NCBI GenBank assembly: GCA_024305405.1
Contig: JAKNDB010000107.1
Coordinates: forward strand, 3,162,001-3,226,000
Direction: 5' to 3'
DNA length: 64,000 bases
DNA from: Dirofilaria immitis
Taxonomy: Eukaryota > Nematoda > Chromadorea > Rhabditida > Onchocercidae
Program-made: the position numbers and the translations under genes
Shown here: one piece after another, positions 43,450-57,799 of the stretch
Position numbering within the stretch: position 1 is the first letter of the stretch
Layout of the letters: each line of letters starts with the position of its first letter
Notes under the pieces: generated by a model
What the model was told of the DNA's origin: nothing
Databases searched by the model: none
Seen by the model: the letters and a program-made list of their open reading frames with translations, nothing else

Positions 43450-46400
43450 ATTTCGAGATGATTTTACTTCTTTAGAAATAAGCTATCAAACACACATTTC
43501 AGCATTTTCTGAAATATGCGATTCATTTTGGGTATTATTGAAAAAAAGCCAAGCGTAGCCAAGCTTATAGGAATTTTTAAAAATCATTCAGCCTTATAAA
43601 ATATAAAATTGGTCCATATCATTGCTACATGAAAAAATTAGTAAATATATAAATATAAAAATAAAATTTATGCAATAAATTTTGGTGTTATTGCTGCATG
43701 CATTTGCATGCATATATTTTGCAATTTTCTTCGATACAAGCAAAAAGAAAAAAAGATCAATTCCCGATGATATGTGTTATATATGGAGTTCGTTGAAAAA
43801 AAAAAGTTTTCCATTTTACAATAACTTTTTATTTCATTTTATTAAATCAAAAATTTAGCATTGAATTGAAATAAATGCGCAATTGTTGTTTTGATAATAT
43901 TAGTAAAATTGGAATGAATGAAATTTTATAATTTAAATTTTTGCAATTTACATAAAATATTAAGTGAAATGAAAAGAAGGATTTTTTTTTCAAGTTATCT
44001 AAATAATTAAAGCCAATATATCAATGTTTTTTGAATATTTGATATTTTACGTCATCATCTTTGTCGAATATGTAATGTAATATGGTTTATTAAATGTTTG
44101 ATATTTATTTTATTGAGAGCCAAATTAAGGCTCGAAAAAATATATATATATATTATAAGAAAACGGTTAAAATAGCAAATTAAAAGAAGAAATTCGGAAT
44201 CGAATTTGTAGAAGAGGAGAAGAAAATTTTAAGAAATCCAATTCTCGATGACATCTTTTGATCGGTGAAGACTTTTGCCAGAAATAGAAATAAGAAATAG
44301 GAAAGAAAAGAGTGAGAATTTAAAAAATTAAAAAAAAAATTAAATTTCCTTTCTTATTTATGCTGTAATCTAGGGAATTTACATAGTCAGGCAATTTGAT
44401 TCTATCATAGTGAAACTTTTTAAAAAATCCATCGGTATTGAACTGAATTTGAAATCCCAATGGATTTCGAATGTATTTCGAAGGATAAAAAAATGTATAA
44501 AATTGGATATGCTATTCATTGATCATGTAACATTCCTAGAATTTTGACTTATCACATTTTTTATTATAAAAAATAAGTTTATAAGATGGAAGAGTAATTG
44601 ATTGATAATATTTCAGTAGCAAGCATAAATAATTTTCGACGGAAAACTTTTTGGTTTATTTAGATAAAAATAGTTATGTTATTCTCGACATTTCTTTTCG
44701 AAACATCTCAAGTTCATTGTTAGTTATGTCAGAAAAAAGATTTGCCAAAAAATTGATAAGATAAATCACCAGTTAGTTTTTTAAATATGCTAAAAATTCC
44801 AACTAAAAGATATAAAAGCTTGACAAGGTTACCCTTGGGTATAAAAGTTTTGCTCTAGAAAAATAAGAAGCAATAGATGTATCACTGTCTTTGCAATATC
44901 ATTCAAAAACTGCCTCTAATCGCAATATTTTTGCTTTTCTTCTTGATATTTTCATAAATAACAAAAGAGCAAATTGCACTCTCGAGAATTGATACCAATC
45001 TCGGCGAATATTGTATGCTTTGTTCACCTTCTGAACTTTTATATTCAAAAAATAGGCAAAATTTTTGCTTGAAATCTGGCTAATAAAAAAATTTAAACAA
45101 TCACTGAATAAATTAAAAATATTGAATACACTGAATTCAGGACAGAAAAACTAAAATCAGAATAATTAAGCCTTATGTGTATTACACTTATCTTTAAACG
45201 TATAAGTATAGTGAAATAAGTATGAGAAAGATAAACGCAATTACTTTAATCTATTTATGAGTTAAATTTACTATTAATTTAAATAGATATAGAAGGGCGC
45301 AGTTTGCATCAAAGGACAATAGCGCATAGTTCAAAATGAAGTAAACAAGCTAATCTCAGAAATACGATTCATCTGAAGCTAATTTCTCTTTCAAAGTTTT
45401 TCATCCATTAAATAATTATTATAGAAATGATGTTTTGTGTGGGAACGAGAGAGAGAGAGAGAGAGAGAGAAAGAAAAAGGTAGTTGAATGGAAGCTATAG
45501 TTCATAAAATGAATCAGTAATGACATTCCCTTCCTAATGTTATAAGACATTTGCTTCAATCAGCTCTAAAGCTTTTTTTCTTACTCGAGAATGAAATTTA
45601 ATTTGATACGAGAAAGCAAAAAAAAAACAAAACATCTTGAGTCTGCAGTAACTTGGAAAACAACAATTTAAATTAAGTTTATTTTTGATCCAAAAATTGA
45701 GCTTTTCAAATAAAAGCGCAAAACGAAACATTTTTTCATGAACGAAAAATGAAAAAATGAAAAATAATTGGATAATGCTAAAATAATTGCACTTTCAGGC
45801 CGTAAAAATTAAATGAATGAAAAAATAAGCCTATAATCCTGTATTCCTTGCCTTTATATATAGAAATAATTGTCGTAACGATCGATATATTTTTGTCAAA
45901 GGAGCAAAGATAATATTCCAATGCCTCGGGATTTTATCAACTCTTGAAAATTCAAAAATCATTTCGACTAATTTGATCTTTTATCAATCGATTACATTTC
46001 TTCAATCATTTAATATCACTTCTTAACAAAAATAATTGGAATGATTGAAGAATATATCAATAATCGAAAGATCAGGGCGAATGTGGTAGGTGACGAAGTT
46101 TAACTTTGCCAAACTTGAAATACTGATTACTGATACGCAATCGAAAGTTATCATGCAGAAGAAATATTTCATTTTCGTTAAATCTTGGAGTTGTTGAATC
46201 CAAGATTTAGCATATATAATGATTTCTCTGTGTTTCAATCAAACAAAAATTTTTCCGTGACAATTTTTTTGTCGAAACTTCGTTTTGAGAAATTCTTTAG
46301 GACTTATTTATTATTGCAATCAGTAGGATCGTATCGGTCGTCGTCGTATATTATCTAAATTTTGTTGTTAATCGATCAGTAAATAGTTCAATATGACTGC

Positions 46401-49400
46401 ATAGAATAAACAAACACAACTTTCAAAATGATTAATTTTTTGATTATAAATCAGATCAACAGACATCTACTAATCGATCATTTCTACCTTAGCCAAATGA
46501 TTGTAAAATTTTCTACATTGAATCCATCAACAACTTCTCATATAGTTGTTTGAATAATTTTGATAATTTCGATGAATTTTCATTAGATCGGAAGTTGCCA
46601 ACAATTATCCACAATCTTCTGATCATCAGAGACATGAACAGATCTCAAAATTTCTCGAATATATTCACACTATTTCTTTAGCAATTCTATGGCTAAACAC
46701 ACCATTATTGATAATATCGCATATTTTGCCTTCATTATTTTAAAATCGGCAAAGTAAAATCATCGAAGTTTAATTTTAATTTGATCATATAGTTAGTATA
46801 AGCTAAATATGTTATCAATCAAGAGATGAATGTTAAAAGATATACTTTTATATTATATGATTAATCGATTTTAGGATACATTTAATGATAAAATTTATCA
46901 ACACAACAAAATAATGTATATAATCAATCTCGAATTCGTGATCATATCCAGGCAAAAATATTGATTTTAAAATTCTCATTCAAAATACTAAAAATAATTC
47001 AAATTAAAATTGTTTATTCTTAACGATAAAATTTTTCTAGCATATATTTTGTTTGATTTGTTAATGTTATTTTAATCATTAGCAGCGTAAAATAATTTGA
47101 TCGAAATTTTTCATAATAATGCAAAATTATATTTTATCAAGTCGAGAATTTAGTATTATCATTTCCTCAATAAACTTTTAAGCTTTTATTTTACCTCATT
47201 TCACTTCTTTAATTTTAATTTTATTTCAGTACTAAATTATTTGATATCAATGCTTTGGATTTTTCATTTCTAATTAAATTATAGTATTATGTGAACTTGC
47301 AATAAACATCATTTTAGTATTATCTAAAATTATTTTATACTAAAAGAGGAAATATAATTAAGTAATAAGAGAAATGAGAGGGTAAAAAAAAAGAACAAAC
47401 AAATAAATAGTAAGTGATGAGAAATGAAAAGATGAACAGAAATGCTATCAGCGACCAATTTAAAAATGAAAAAATTACAAAATTATGTCTAGTGAAGGAT
47501 GTCTAAAATTAGCTTTCATTTATTAATGTTATAATATATTGCAAATATAAAGCCAAACAAATTTCCTAGGCTCTGTGCCAGCTTCATTTTTAAAGTCTTA
47601 TAGTCCCATTTTCTCACCCTTCAGCCTCAGTTCATCGAAGCTTGAAATAATTGTGCAATATGTATGAATTAGCATTTTAAATAAAAACAAAAATATAAGT
47701 CTTGAAGATGAATAAAACTTTCTCGAGATTTGCCATTGAAAGACCTTTTATAGATGATTAATACTTTTTAATAATAGAAATTAATCGATAAAAATGTCTT
47801 TATCCGTTATTATAAAGTTGAAAATAGAGAGAGAAAAAAAAACTTGGAACAAAATTTTTGAAGCTTATGAAAATGAAAATAATTGAAGACGAATATAAGT
47901 GCAAATAAATATATGGCCTAGTTTGACTGGACAAAATAAGAAGACAAGAAAAATGCCATGAGAATGCTCGGGAGAAAATGAGAACTGAAGATTGGATAAA
48001 ACTAAATGTCTAAAAAAAAACATCAATTTACTGGATAAGATGAATTCCATCGTAATTAATTCATTGATCAGTTTGATCTTAATAACAACTCAATCTTTCC
48101 ATATCATTCAAAAATTTCATGATCTTTACTTTTACTATTTGTTGATATAATCTCAACATTTGTTTACTATCCTTTCTTTTTAATGATATGCATAGATAAT
48201 ATTTGTTTGAAAGTTAACATATAATGTGTGATGAAAAATGATATAAAAGTTAGTTTTTTTTTTTTTTTTGTAAAATGAGCACTATGAAATCTTTCCTAAT
48301 TGAATATCATTTCGCGCATATCACATATTTGTAATATTTTTTTTTTTCATAAAGATTGTTCACTCCTTCATAAAACATATTCATTTTCACTAAGAATCCC
48401 AAACAATGTTGATGGATTCATTCGTTCTAAGAAGAATGATATATATCTTTAAATCTAATAGAAATAAAATTCTGATTCGAGACTGGATGATTGGAAATCT
48501 GAAAACTCTTAAGCAACTTCTTCCGTATCAAGTTCAAATTCTCGAGAAAAAATAGGCTCACAAATTATTTCGTTGTTTTATTGTTTTAAGAGAGAATTAA
48601 TGATTGTGAAAAAATCCCATTCATTTTTACCAAAAATAAATATCCAATTAACTATTATCATATAAATTAGAAAATGCTAATAATATAAAATTTATAATTG
48701 AGGCCCGACGAATAATATATTATTATTATTATTCTAATCCCAAGGAAAATGCTTTCATTAAACAAACCCATCTAAAGTTATAAAAGTTTAATTATTAATA
48801 AATATTGTGGTAATAATAATGAATGGCAAATAATTCTTATAAATAATTTATTATCAGTACGACTATCACATCGATTAGAATTTAATAATTTCCAATTCCA
48901 TTAAAATGTGTAATAATTATTGGGTAAATTTAAATAGCAAAAAAATTCTTTATAATTCAATTTTACATAATATCTATTCCATATATGATTGATATTATAT
49001 TAAGTGTTATATTTGTAGATATTGCATCAATAAAGTTCTCCAGAATCCACGCAATAAAGTATGATGTATTTTGCGTATGGAATAGTGATTCATAGTACTG
49101 AAGGATGATAAGAATATATCGAACAACATCAAGAAAACCGGAAGAAGTCTGCTTTTGTCTGTAATAGGCAAAATTCTATTCAAGTGAAGGAAGGAATAAA
49201 AAAATGGCGAATGTGAAAGATGAATGCAATGAAATGCATTAGTCTTTAAAGTAAAGCGAAAAACAAATATGCCAAGTTGACCAACGGAAAGAGTCTCGAC
49301 CAAAAGTGATGCTTTGATTAAAGAATGAGCCAAGTCCAGGAAATGGCGAAAAACAGTGAAGCGGAAGGAAAGAAACTAATGTGAAGATCGAGAATGAGCG

Positions 49401-51090
49401 ATATTTTAAGTTCAACCACGGAAATACTTTCAAATTCGTTGATTACACATTAAACGAGATTAAGAAATTGAAAAAATGAAATTTTTATAAAAATGATATT
49501 TTTACTATTCTCTCAAAAGTAATAGATTTTATGACTTAACCATTTTATTATAAAACTTTACGGAAGTTCGGCTATTCCAGAAGTATAGGTAGATCGTTAA
49601 TTATAGCTTATTCATGTAAACATTTTATCACTGATTATCAGACTATTATATATCTCAAAAAGAGCTGCTACAAAAATAATGCTTTACTAAAATATCAACG
49701 TTCATAAAAATTTGTTTATATCTCATGAACTTTCCCTATGATTATATAACTTTAGTAATAAAGTACAACTTAAATTGAGTATCTTATAGTACCATCAAAT
49801 TTTTTATTTTCATATTAATCAGATAGTAGTAGGAAAGTTTTTAATTATTCTACACATTATCATTGCAATGGATAAATTGGATTTTAAAAAAAGTAAACAT
49901 AAATTGTAGTCTTTAAGCTTTGTCATTGTGCATAAATTCAATATAAGTTACGTTACATTAAGCTGAAATAAACTTAGATTTTGTTACAATTAAAATAACT
50001 TATCATCGATAAAGGAAGCATTATAGTATATCGTGGGAAAATAGACTGCAACGACACGCAAATAATTTTTATTCGCATGATAGTTGCATGAATAATTCAC
50101 GAATTTAAGAAGCAAATAATGATAGAAGTGACGAGAAGAGAAATTGAAAAATGATCTCGATCAGAAACCACTATAGCAATTGATTCTCGACTTGAAAAGA
50201 GAGATAATTGAAAAGATAGTGATAATGAATTTATGAGGCAGTATTTTTCGACTATATATTTCAATAACTATTATATTATTAAGATTTTTTACAATGCTAC
50301 ACAAACATTTCATATTTATTTGAAATGAAATTGGAAATAAATCAAATGATTATTGAAGTTAAAAATAATAATTATTTATTCAAAATTTATTAATTTCTAA
50401 TTTTAATTTAGCATATATAGTTCTATCTATTGTTATGTCAATTCTTTTTAATTGAAATAAAGAAGACAGAAAATGAAATCCAACAATGTATCTTTGTTTA
50501 AAATACATATCTTCTATTCTTCCGAATACAACGTCATTTACGTTTCTTTCCATTACGATAATAAATGATACATTTTTAGCAAAGAAAGAAAAAAATTTTG
50601 AAATTTAGGTATAAGTATAAGAGGACGACATTTCTCGAGAATAAACATGATCGAATAAGCAATTAAATATCTTCTTTTAAACATTGAAACTTCCAAAGAC
50701 TAAACTTATTTCTATTGATTTCATTTATTTCTTTTAGTACATCTAAACTTTAAAAATATAGTTTTAATTGATTCAATTAAAAGAAATGAATTTTTAAAAA
50801 TCTGCCCTCCTCAACTCATAAAGATATATCTGCTTGTATATTAAATAGTCGAGAATCAAGTGTAATTTGTGCCAAGTTTTAGTATCATGAATGGTTCAGC
50901 TCAATCAATTGTTCAGAATATTAAATTCATTTGCTATCAAACAGCAGTTGGTATTGTCGAGATGATATCCAGAATTATTCGCACAAATTTGATTCATTTT
51001 TTTTTATAAATTGCATTTTATTTAAACTAAATACATTACAGTAAATATAATAAAATAGAAGAAAGAAAAAATGATATTTTCTTCAATCGA
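43450..51090. other. Gene-poor 7.6-kb region
   Basis: No open frame with a recognisable domain, and no chain of open frames with splice sites on either strand. It holds a (GA)12 tract at 45447-45470, a short (TA)n near 44141, T-runs near 48257 and 48339, and scattered short palindromes. Candidates are regulatory DNA, degraded repeats or lncRNA, with no evidence for any of them. Confidence 0.5.
45447..45470. repeat. (GA)12 microsatellite
   Basis: Uninterrupted GA dinucleotides, followed by a purine-rich tail AAGAAAAAGG. It lies in the gene-poor region. Confidence 0.9.
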
Positions 51091-51100
51091 TTTGATATTG

Positions 51101-52513
51101 TTATGAAATTAAAATGATTAAAATGATAGCAGCATGTGATGCAACAAGCAGCCAACAAAATACCTGCAATTAATTTCTTCTTATCTTATCTTATTTTTAT
51201 ATTAAATTTTTTAAATAAAAAAGAAACAAAAAAACCTAATTATGGAAGAAATTTGATATTTCTAAACATTAATTATTAATAGAAATGATTTTATTTTTTT
51301 CCACAATATTCACTTAATTAAGTAAACAAAAATTCTATGTTCGATCTTTTTTAAATTTGCATAAAATCGTTGATAAATTAGCTATCGAGAAATATCAAAG
51401 ACTGTTGATAAAAAACTGATATTAATATGTTATAATGCAATTAGTCTCGTAAAATTCTATCAAAATTGTTGATTATAATAAATTGAAGTTTAAATATTAA
51501 TCAAAGATTCGAAATATAATTTACAGCAGTGATGACAAAACGTGGATGTAGGATATTGTTTCCAGCAGCTGATGCAAGTTTACTATTCCATACTTCTAAC
51601 GAAGCAGCTATTATTGTTAGCAATGCGCAGAATCCATAAATGATCAATAACTGAAATGAATAAATATTATTTATATTTATAACAATTGATAAATAAATTT
51701 TAGAACTGAAATTGATTAAATAATTAATACTTAAATTAGTGCTAATTAATTGTTATTTAAAAAATAAATGAAATTAAAATAGAAAAAGAAAAAATAAAAA
51801 GTAATTATATTATACCTTTAATTTACCATATTCCTGCAATATATTCATGCCACTAAATTTTGCAAGTAAACTAATTAGATTAATAATCGAAATGAATATT
51901 AAGCATGCAATAATTAATGTCTGCCAACCGTAACCATTATAGCCAAGTTGAATGTATACATCACTGTTATTCCAAATAAATGAACTAACAAATAGAGCGA
52001 TAGATGCAAAACTCTAAAAATTAATTTGCGATTTATTCATTTCAACTTTGCATCTATCGATTAGAATTTAATTTAAACTTATTTCATATTGATCAGGAAG
52101 GATTCAGTCAGTTGAATTTATTTATTTCATATCAATGCCAGGATTTCATTTTAATCCTATTTTTACTAAAAATTTTTGATAAAATCAATTATTATCGATA
52201 TGAAAAGATACAATAATAAAATGATTATTTTTCGTTGAGAAGATTAAGAATAATTTACCAAACTTATTTTATAAATATATAACAATAATATTGCCTAATA
52301 TTATTTTCCATTTCTATTCTATTCTATGATAAATTTTGATTTGTATACCTTATTGTGATTTAAAAATATTATCATTAATAGATTTCTCGGAATAGATTTT
52401 TTTTTCTATCAAAATTATGTAAATCTAAAAAACAAAAAGAAAAAAAAAAGAAAGAATACCAGTTGTGCAACAGTTACAATTACGTAACCTCTCGTGATTA
52501 TATTTCCACTCAT
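51101..52513 (-). CDS. Small four-transmembrane protein (146 residues)
   Basis: Four exons, 52460-52513, 51816-52013, 51525-51650 and 51101-51163, join in frame into a complete 146-codon gene with no lesion. ATG at 52513 gives MSGNIITRGYVIVTVAQL. Four hydrophobic segments follow: about 9-33, 46-68 (WQTLIIACLIFISIINLISL), 84-106 (LLIIYGFCALLTIIAAS) and 124-146 (FVITAVFCWLLVASHAAIIL). A short polar loop between the first two contains NNSDVYIQLGYNGYGW, with an NNS sequon. The size and layout resemble MARVEL- or claudin-like tetraspan proteins of worms, but I cannot place it in a family. All exon lengths here are multiples of three, so splice phases are all zero. It probably acts in a membrane, perhaps at junctions or in vesicles; that is inference. 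Confidence 0.72.
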
Positions 52514-52519
52514 TTAGTA

Positions 52520-54180
52520 TTATCAACAAAATATTTTTTCCATAATCTATAAATAATACTGCGATACAGCGATACAGTAATAAAACTAGTCTAGGATCAT
52601 CAATATTTCACAATAATGATGGATGAATAAAATAAATTGTTAAAAATATAGATGATCGTAATAAAGTATCATTACTACGTTTATTTATTCAAAGTTAAAA
52701 GTATCGTATATCATATATAAATTTGAGACATTTCTTTTTAGTAGTCAAGAAATCGTAAAAAGAAATTTAAGAGAAATATGGGAAGTTAAATGGCATTTAT
52801 TCATTTATTGAAGAAAGACCGGGGAAAGTAACTGGTATGTATCATTTCAAACATACACATTACAATTACAATGGTACACACAGATGTTTGAACAGTGACA
52901 CATTCCAAGAGACAGTCGAGAATGGAAATATTTTCCATGACGAGTTTGATCTGTACTTCGAGTAAGCACACAAAGCAACTTTTTCACATGATCGTATTAT
53001 TTATTACCCATCCTCTAACCTTCGCCACTAAATACTCTCTACTCTTTCCACTTCTGCATTTCAGAGTAATCTCGAAATTATATGTCTATTTTTAGATATT
53101 ACTATTATTTACTTCCATTGGTAGAAATAAGTATCAAATGTTGTGTAACCATTTTTTTTAATTTAATAATGATAATAAATTGAGGAAATCAGTAATGTTC
53201 AATTATTTTGCTACAATGTTAATTTATTTATCATCATTGATAATAGTTCTTTGCTCTTTTTAATCAAAAATTTCCGGAATTTTAATTAAAAAGAATCATA
53301 ATTGGCAAAATGAAAAATATTAATTCCTAAAATAACATTTGCTATATTTGATATGATATGATATGGCATGTTATATTAAATACAAATTATAAAATTTCAG
53401 TTTGAATTGAAATCAATGAATGAATTATGTAAATTACAATAATAATCAAAATATTTTTATTGTAAGCAAGAAAATATTGAACAATTTGTTTGTATCAGTA
53501 GTAAACATCAACATAGTAATTTATTCGAAATGATATAAATTTATTTGACTTTTCTAACTTGATACATACTTTTACGCTAAATTCATATTGATAATATGTT
53601 ATCAGAAGTATTGATGAATCGAATAAATTATAAATATTTCCCTCTCCGATCTTTAACATTGATAAATGTCCACTTTTACTACGGATAATAGTGATAAGGA
53701 GTTAATATTAATAGTATCTCTAATCTTTCAATGGTAGCACAATGGATCCACGATACATTCTGAATTTTATGAGATATATGTTGTATCATTATTCAGTAAT
53801 TTGTTATTGATTACCAATATATCCTATATTCAGTCATTGAGTAAACTTTTTGAAAATAAATATTCAAATCTTTAATTGCATCTTAATTTGCATAAAGATA
53901 CCATCATAATTTCTAAAATTTTCATCTTAATTAATTGATGAAATCATTTGAAGAAATATCAGTCGGTCGGTTATTGCTATTTGATAACATTGAAATGATA
54001 AATATTGCAATATGCATGAATGATTTTGAATAAAATGAAAATAAGTTGAATAGAATTGAGTAAGAGAGTAAAATTTTATAATTTTAAAGTTTTTAAATTT
54101 ATCAAAAATAAAAGTATTCTTGATAACTGCTATTTTCAAATTGAAATTTATTTTATCAATCGTATAAAGGTATAAAGAGA
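52520..54180. other. No gene seen
   Basis: Spacer between the divergently transcribed four-TM gene and F-box gene, so both promoters should lie here. A 66-codon plus-strand frame at 52895-53095 has no recognisable feature or clear splice context and is not called. Confidence 0.45.
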
Positions 54181-54187
54181 TACGAGA

Positions 54188-56558
54188 ATGCTGGATTATT
54201 TATCAGATGATGTAATTTGGCGTCTGTTTCGATATCTTGATATACAAAGCAGGATTCGACTTGCTGCTATCAATACTGCTTTTTATAGGTTACTCAATAA
54301 GGTAATGATAGATGAAATTAATTATTAAACCAATGATAGCATTGGAATAGCTAATTAATAAAAAAAAAAATAGCTAATTTTACAGTAATACAATTTTGTT
54401 GATTGCATATGTATTGAATAATTTGAATTGAAAAAATAGAATTTAGCATTCGATAGAATTTACTGCTTTATCATTTAGGCATGTCGAGAAAAAAGCCAAA
54501 AATAAAATTAAAATAAATTTTAGTAAATAATGAAATAATTTAAAGAATTATTTTGAAAATTTTTAGAAGGCTAATTCATGTAAAAATATGTAGACAAAAA
54601 AAAGAGAAATAATTAAAAAAGTAAGGAATAAAAGGTTAAAAGTTAGAGGTTAAAAGGTAATTTTAGTGGGAAGATGTGCTATGTTGTTCAATTCGTCTCC
54701 ATGGCATCACTTTGTCCGGCGAAGGTTTTATAATAGAAGTGGAACATCAACATTCAGTTAATCAATATGTTTAAAACATTTTTTTCTTAAATAAAAATTA
54801 AATAATAGTTGCAAGTTTTAGAAATGAAATATCTAACCCAACTAAATTACCATACGAAATTGTCAAATGAATCGAATAATGCGAAGGAAATCAACTTAAC
54901 AATTAATCATCATGCTCATTGTTATGTTAATCTATTTTGTATAATATCTAAAATTAAAAGAAGGGAAGAGAAAATGAAAGGCTCAAGAATATCTTTCATT
55001 CATTTCGAGAAATAAGCAATTAAAAGTTGCAAGAATAAATACAAATTTTAATTATAGAAATCAATAATAGCACCACTTCTAAAACGATGTCCATTGATTC
55101 GGAAATTAGCAATCCATGATGAATATGCTCTATGTGATGTAAATAATAATGTACTGCATGATCTAATAAATATCAATGAACTTTACATTTGCAGCAGCCT
55201 TTTCGCTAAGTAATTCTTTGAATTAAAAAAATAAATGAAGAAAAATTGTTATGTTTGTTATATTGAGAAGTTCTTGTCTATCATATTATGAAAAACAATC
55301 GAAGAATACTTATATTTTTATTCCAATCATTCACAATATTATGCAATATAAACAACTGAAAACAATAACTTTTTTTTTAGTAATATCGAGAGTAATTCTT
55401 TAGTAATGTCGAGAGTTGTTCTAACAATTAGGATTAAATACACTCTTACTATTTTTAATAGAATGAGAATGATATTATTTTTATCGGAATGATATCATTA
55501 TTAAATTATTTTATCGATTAAATTTTGGCTTCTTTTCAAAAGCATTATAGGATAGAAATTTCAATAGATAAAAAATTTTATAAATAAGAAGTAATCTGTT
55601 AATGTTTGCATTCCAAGAAGAGATGAATAAGAAAAGAAATGGATATTTAGGAATCAGTATGATTCGCTAATTGAATCACTATTTTCATTCACGAAATTGC
55701 ATTTATTTCACATACAACAACGATATAATGAGGAAAAATGTCATCGGAATATTATTAACGAACAACAGATGAAGCAACTTGCTTCAACATCTCTTAACGA
55801 TATCAAGCTACAGGTTTATGCAAATATCTATAATAGTTGATTTAATTTTAAAAATTCCATTCATTTTAAAATTTACTTTTTTACATCTATTCATATTTTA
55901 ATGCGCAACAGTTTGCAGGGTGTCGTAATAACAGGATCAGTTTTAAGGTTACTTTGTTTGAAATATCAGAAAACATTAGAAAAATTATGCTTGATGGGTG
56001 CTCTCATACCATCTCAAGATGCGTCTATTTGCTTTCAAGCTATAAGTAAACTTTTGATCAGTATTATTGCAAATATATATATATATATATATATAATCTA
56101 TAACAATCTCTCATCATTGCAATATTATAGCATTTAATATCATTTTGTACTCCAATGTTTAAATATTTCAATTTTATCATATTCTCTATTATATTGCAGA
56201 TAGCCTGGATCATTTAACTTATTTAACATTGGCTCCATCGCTGTATTCGATTAGTACTACCAATAAAGCATTTTTTAAAAGTTATCCATCATTGAAGAAA
56301 TGCAAGACATTAAAATTGGTAGCAGTTTATGTATCAAGGCCAGATGTATCACAGCTGAAGCTATTGCTGCAACAAATACTTCCAACTAGTATCGAACAGC
56401 TAATACTTTATGATCAAAGCTATTGTTTAGCTTATCAGATTGAGCAAGAATCAAAAGAATTCAAATGCAAGGTTCTAATAAGTTCAGCAATATATGAATA
56501 CCTCAAGTTATTATCCAAGAAAATGAAAGATAAAGAATCGAAATCTCCTGGGAAATAA
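54188..56558 (+). CDS. F-box protein
   Basis: F-box proteins act as substrate adaptors of SCF ubiquitin ligases by binding SKP1. Exons: 54188-54301, 54667-54724, 54822-54925, 55058-55208, 55651-55813, 55919-56045 and 56200-56558; all joins keep phase. The first exon is a near-complete F-box (YLSDDVIWRLFRYLDIQSRI, then LAAINTAFYRLLN). The rest, about 330 residues, has spaced leucine-rich stretches (LLKRCPLIRKLAIHDE, LVAVYVSRPDVSQLKLLLQQ) that could be degenerate leucine-rich repeats. The C-terminus is lysine-rich (KKMKDKESKSPGK). No strong polypyrimidine tract is seen before some acceptors. No substrate can be inferred. The F-box call is fairly safe; the leucine-rich repeat reading is weak. 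Confidence 0.7.
56073..56094. repeat. (AT)11 microsatellite in F-box intron
   Basis: Alternating AT directly downstream of the exon ending at 56045, within the intron before exon 56200-56558. Confidence 0.85.
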
Positions 56559-56814
56559 TCTTGTAAATTATGTTGTAATTTCATGATCTATTGTACGAAG
56601 ATTCTTTCTCTGAATTTTAACCAAATCTAAGCAGTTCATCGTATCATATAATCAAATTAACGAAATTTCGAATTGCAAATTAAAATGAACTAGCAACTGT
56701 TGAACTGACTTCGAAAATTTTATCCATTATTGCATTATATTTCTGATATATTAAACTTAAATTAATCGATTTCAGTTTTAATATCATATCTAATTCCGGA
56801 AATATTCATTCAGA

Positions 56815-57792
56815 TTCAACTTCGTCGTGATGACGACATAATTATTGACTATTTTTGGATGAATGGCAAAAGTGAACTAATTACACATACATTGTGGAAA
56901 CCACCCTACAAAACCAATACTTTCTTGCCAGCTATAGTTTCTTTTTTCATAATGAATCATCTATCCTACTAAATTATTTAAATTATTAATTATTATTAAT
57001 ATTACCGATTTGTTGTAAAGCAAGAAACATACATATATCTGATATAATGGAGTAAAAAAGATATCATTTGCATATATTTAGTTACCAGATTGGTATTGTG
57101 TATTGAGTGAGCTTATGGATACAGCATTGATGAGTAAATATTCATGCAGATCATCATCGAGTACTGCTCGAAATATATCGCAACTTAGCGAATATATCTG
57201 TACAGATGATTCTATATCATGTAAGCTTAATTTTCGCGCAATCTGTGATCGAAATTATAAAAGTAAAAAATGCTAAGAAATCTAAACATTAATGAATTCC
57301 TCTGATCTTATTATATCATCTAAATTCAAGACATAATTTCTGCATTTTTGACAGTGTGAAAATGCATAGAAATATTAATTTATCATTGAAAAAAATGCAA
57401 GATGAGAAAAAATGTATTCGTTAATATGGCAAAATTTCTGCAAAGATTCTATTGGATAAATTAAATAGTAATAAGATTAGATTACGATATAGTTTTAGCC
57501 AGTTTATAAGGTAAAAATAATGATGGGAAAAATATGTAACGTGCGAGTTTCAATAAACGATTTTGAATAGTTAGAATGACTGCGATTTAAACACTGATAT
57601 AGAGAATTCATGAAATATTTTCGCAAAAAGATTCTGCTTTGTATCATTACGGGTAGTGATGAAAATCAAGCAATTCTATATTCACTGCAAGAAGAAGTGT
57701 TGAAAGGTTTGTTTGCAATTATACTGAAACACTGCGATTTGATGAGCGAAAGTTTTGATTTGAATATATACAGCGTTATAATAAAATGCTGA
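56815..57792 (+). CDS. Weak multi-exon gene candidate
   Basis: Three open stretches after acceptor-like sites on the plus strand. The first, from about 56815, reads IQLRRDDDIIIDYFWMNGKS. The second, from about 57085, reads DWYCVLSELMDTALMSKYSC and then a Ser-rich run. The third, from about 57655, reads SDENQAILYSLQEEVLKGLF and ends at a stop near 57792. The residue composition looks protein-like, but phases between them were not resolved and no family is recognised. They may be 3' exons of an isoform of the F-box gene, a separate small gene, or chance. Confidence 0.3.
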
Positions 57793-57799
57793 AAATGTT

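Noticed and set aside
49007..49433. Overlapping minus-strand open frames of 108 and 64 codons
   Set aside because: No family, no phase-compatible exon chain; composition typical of chance frames.
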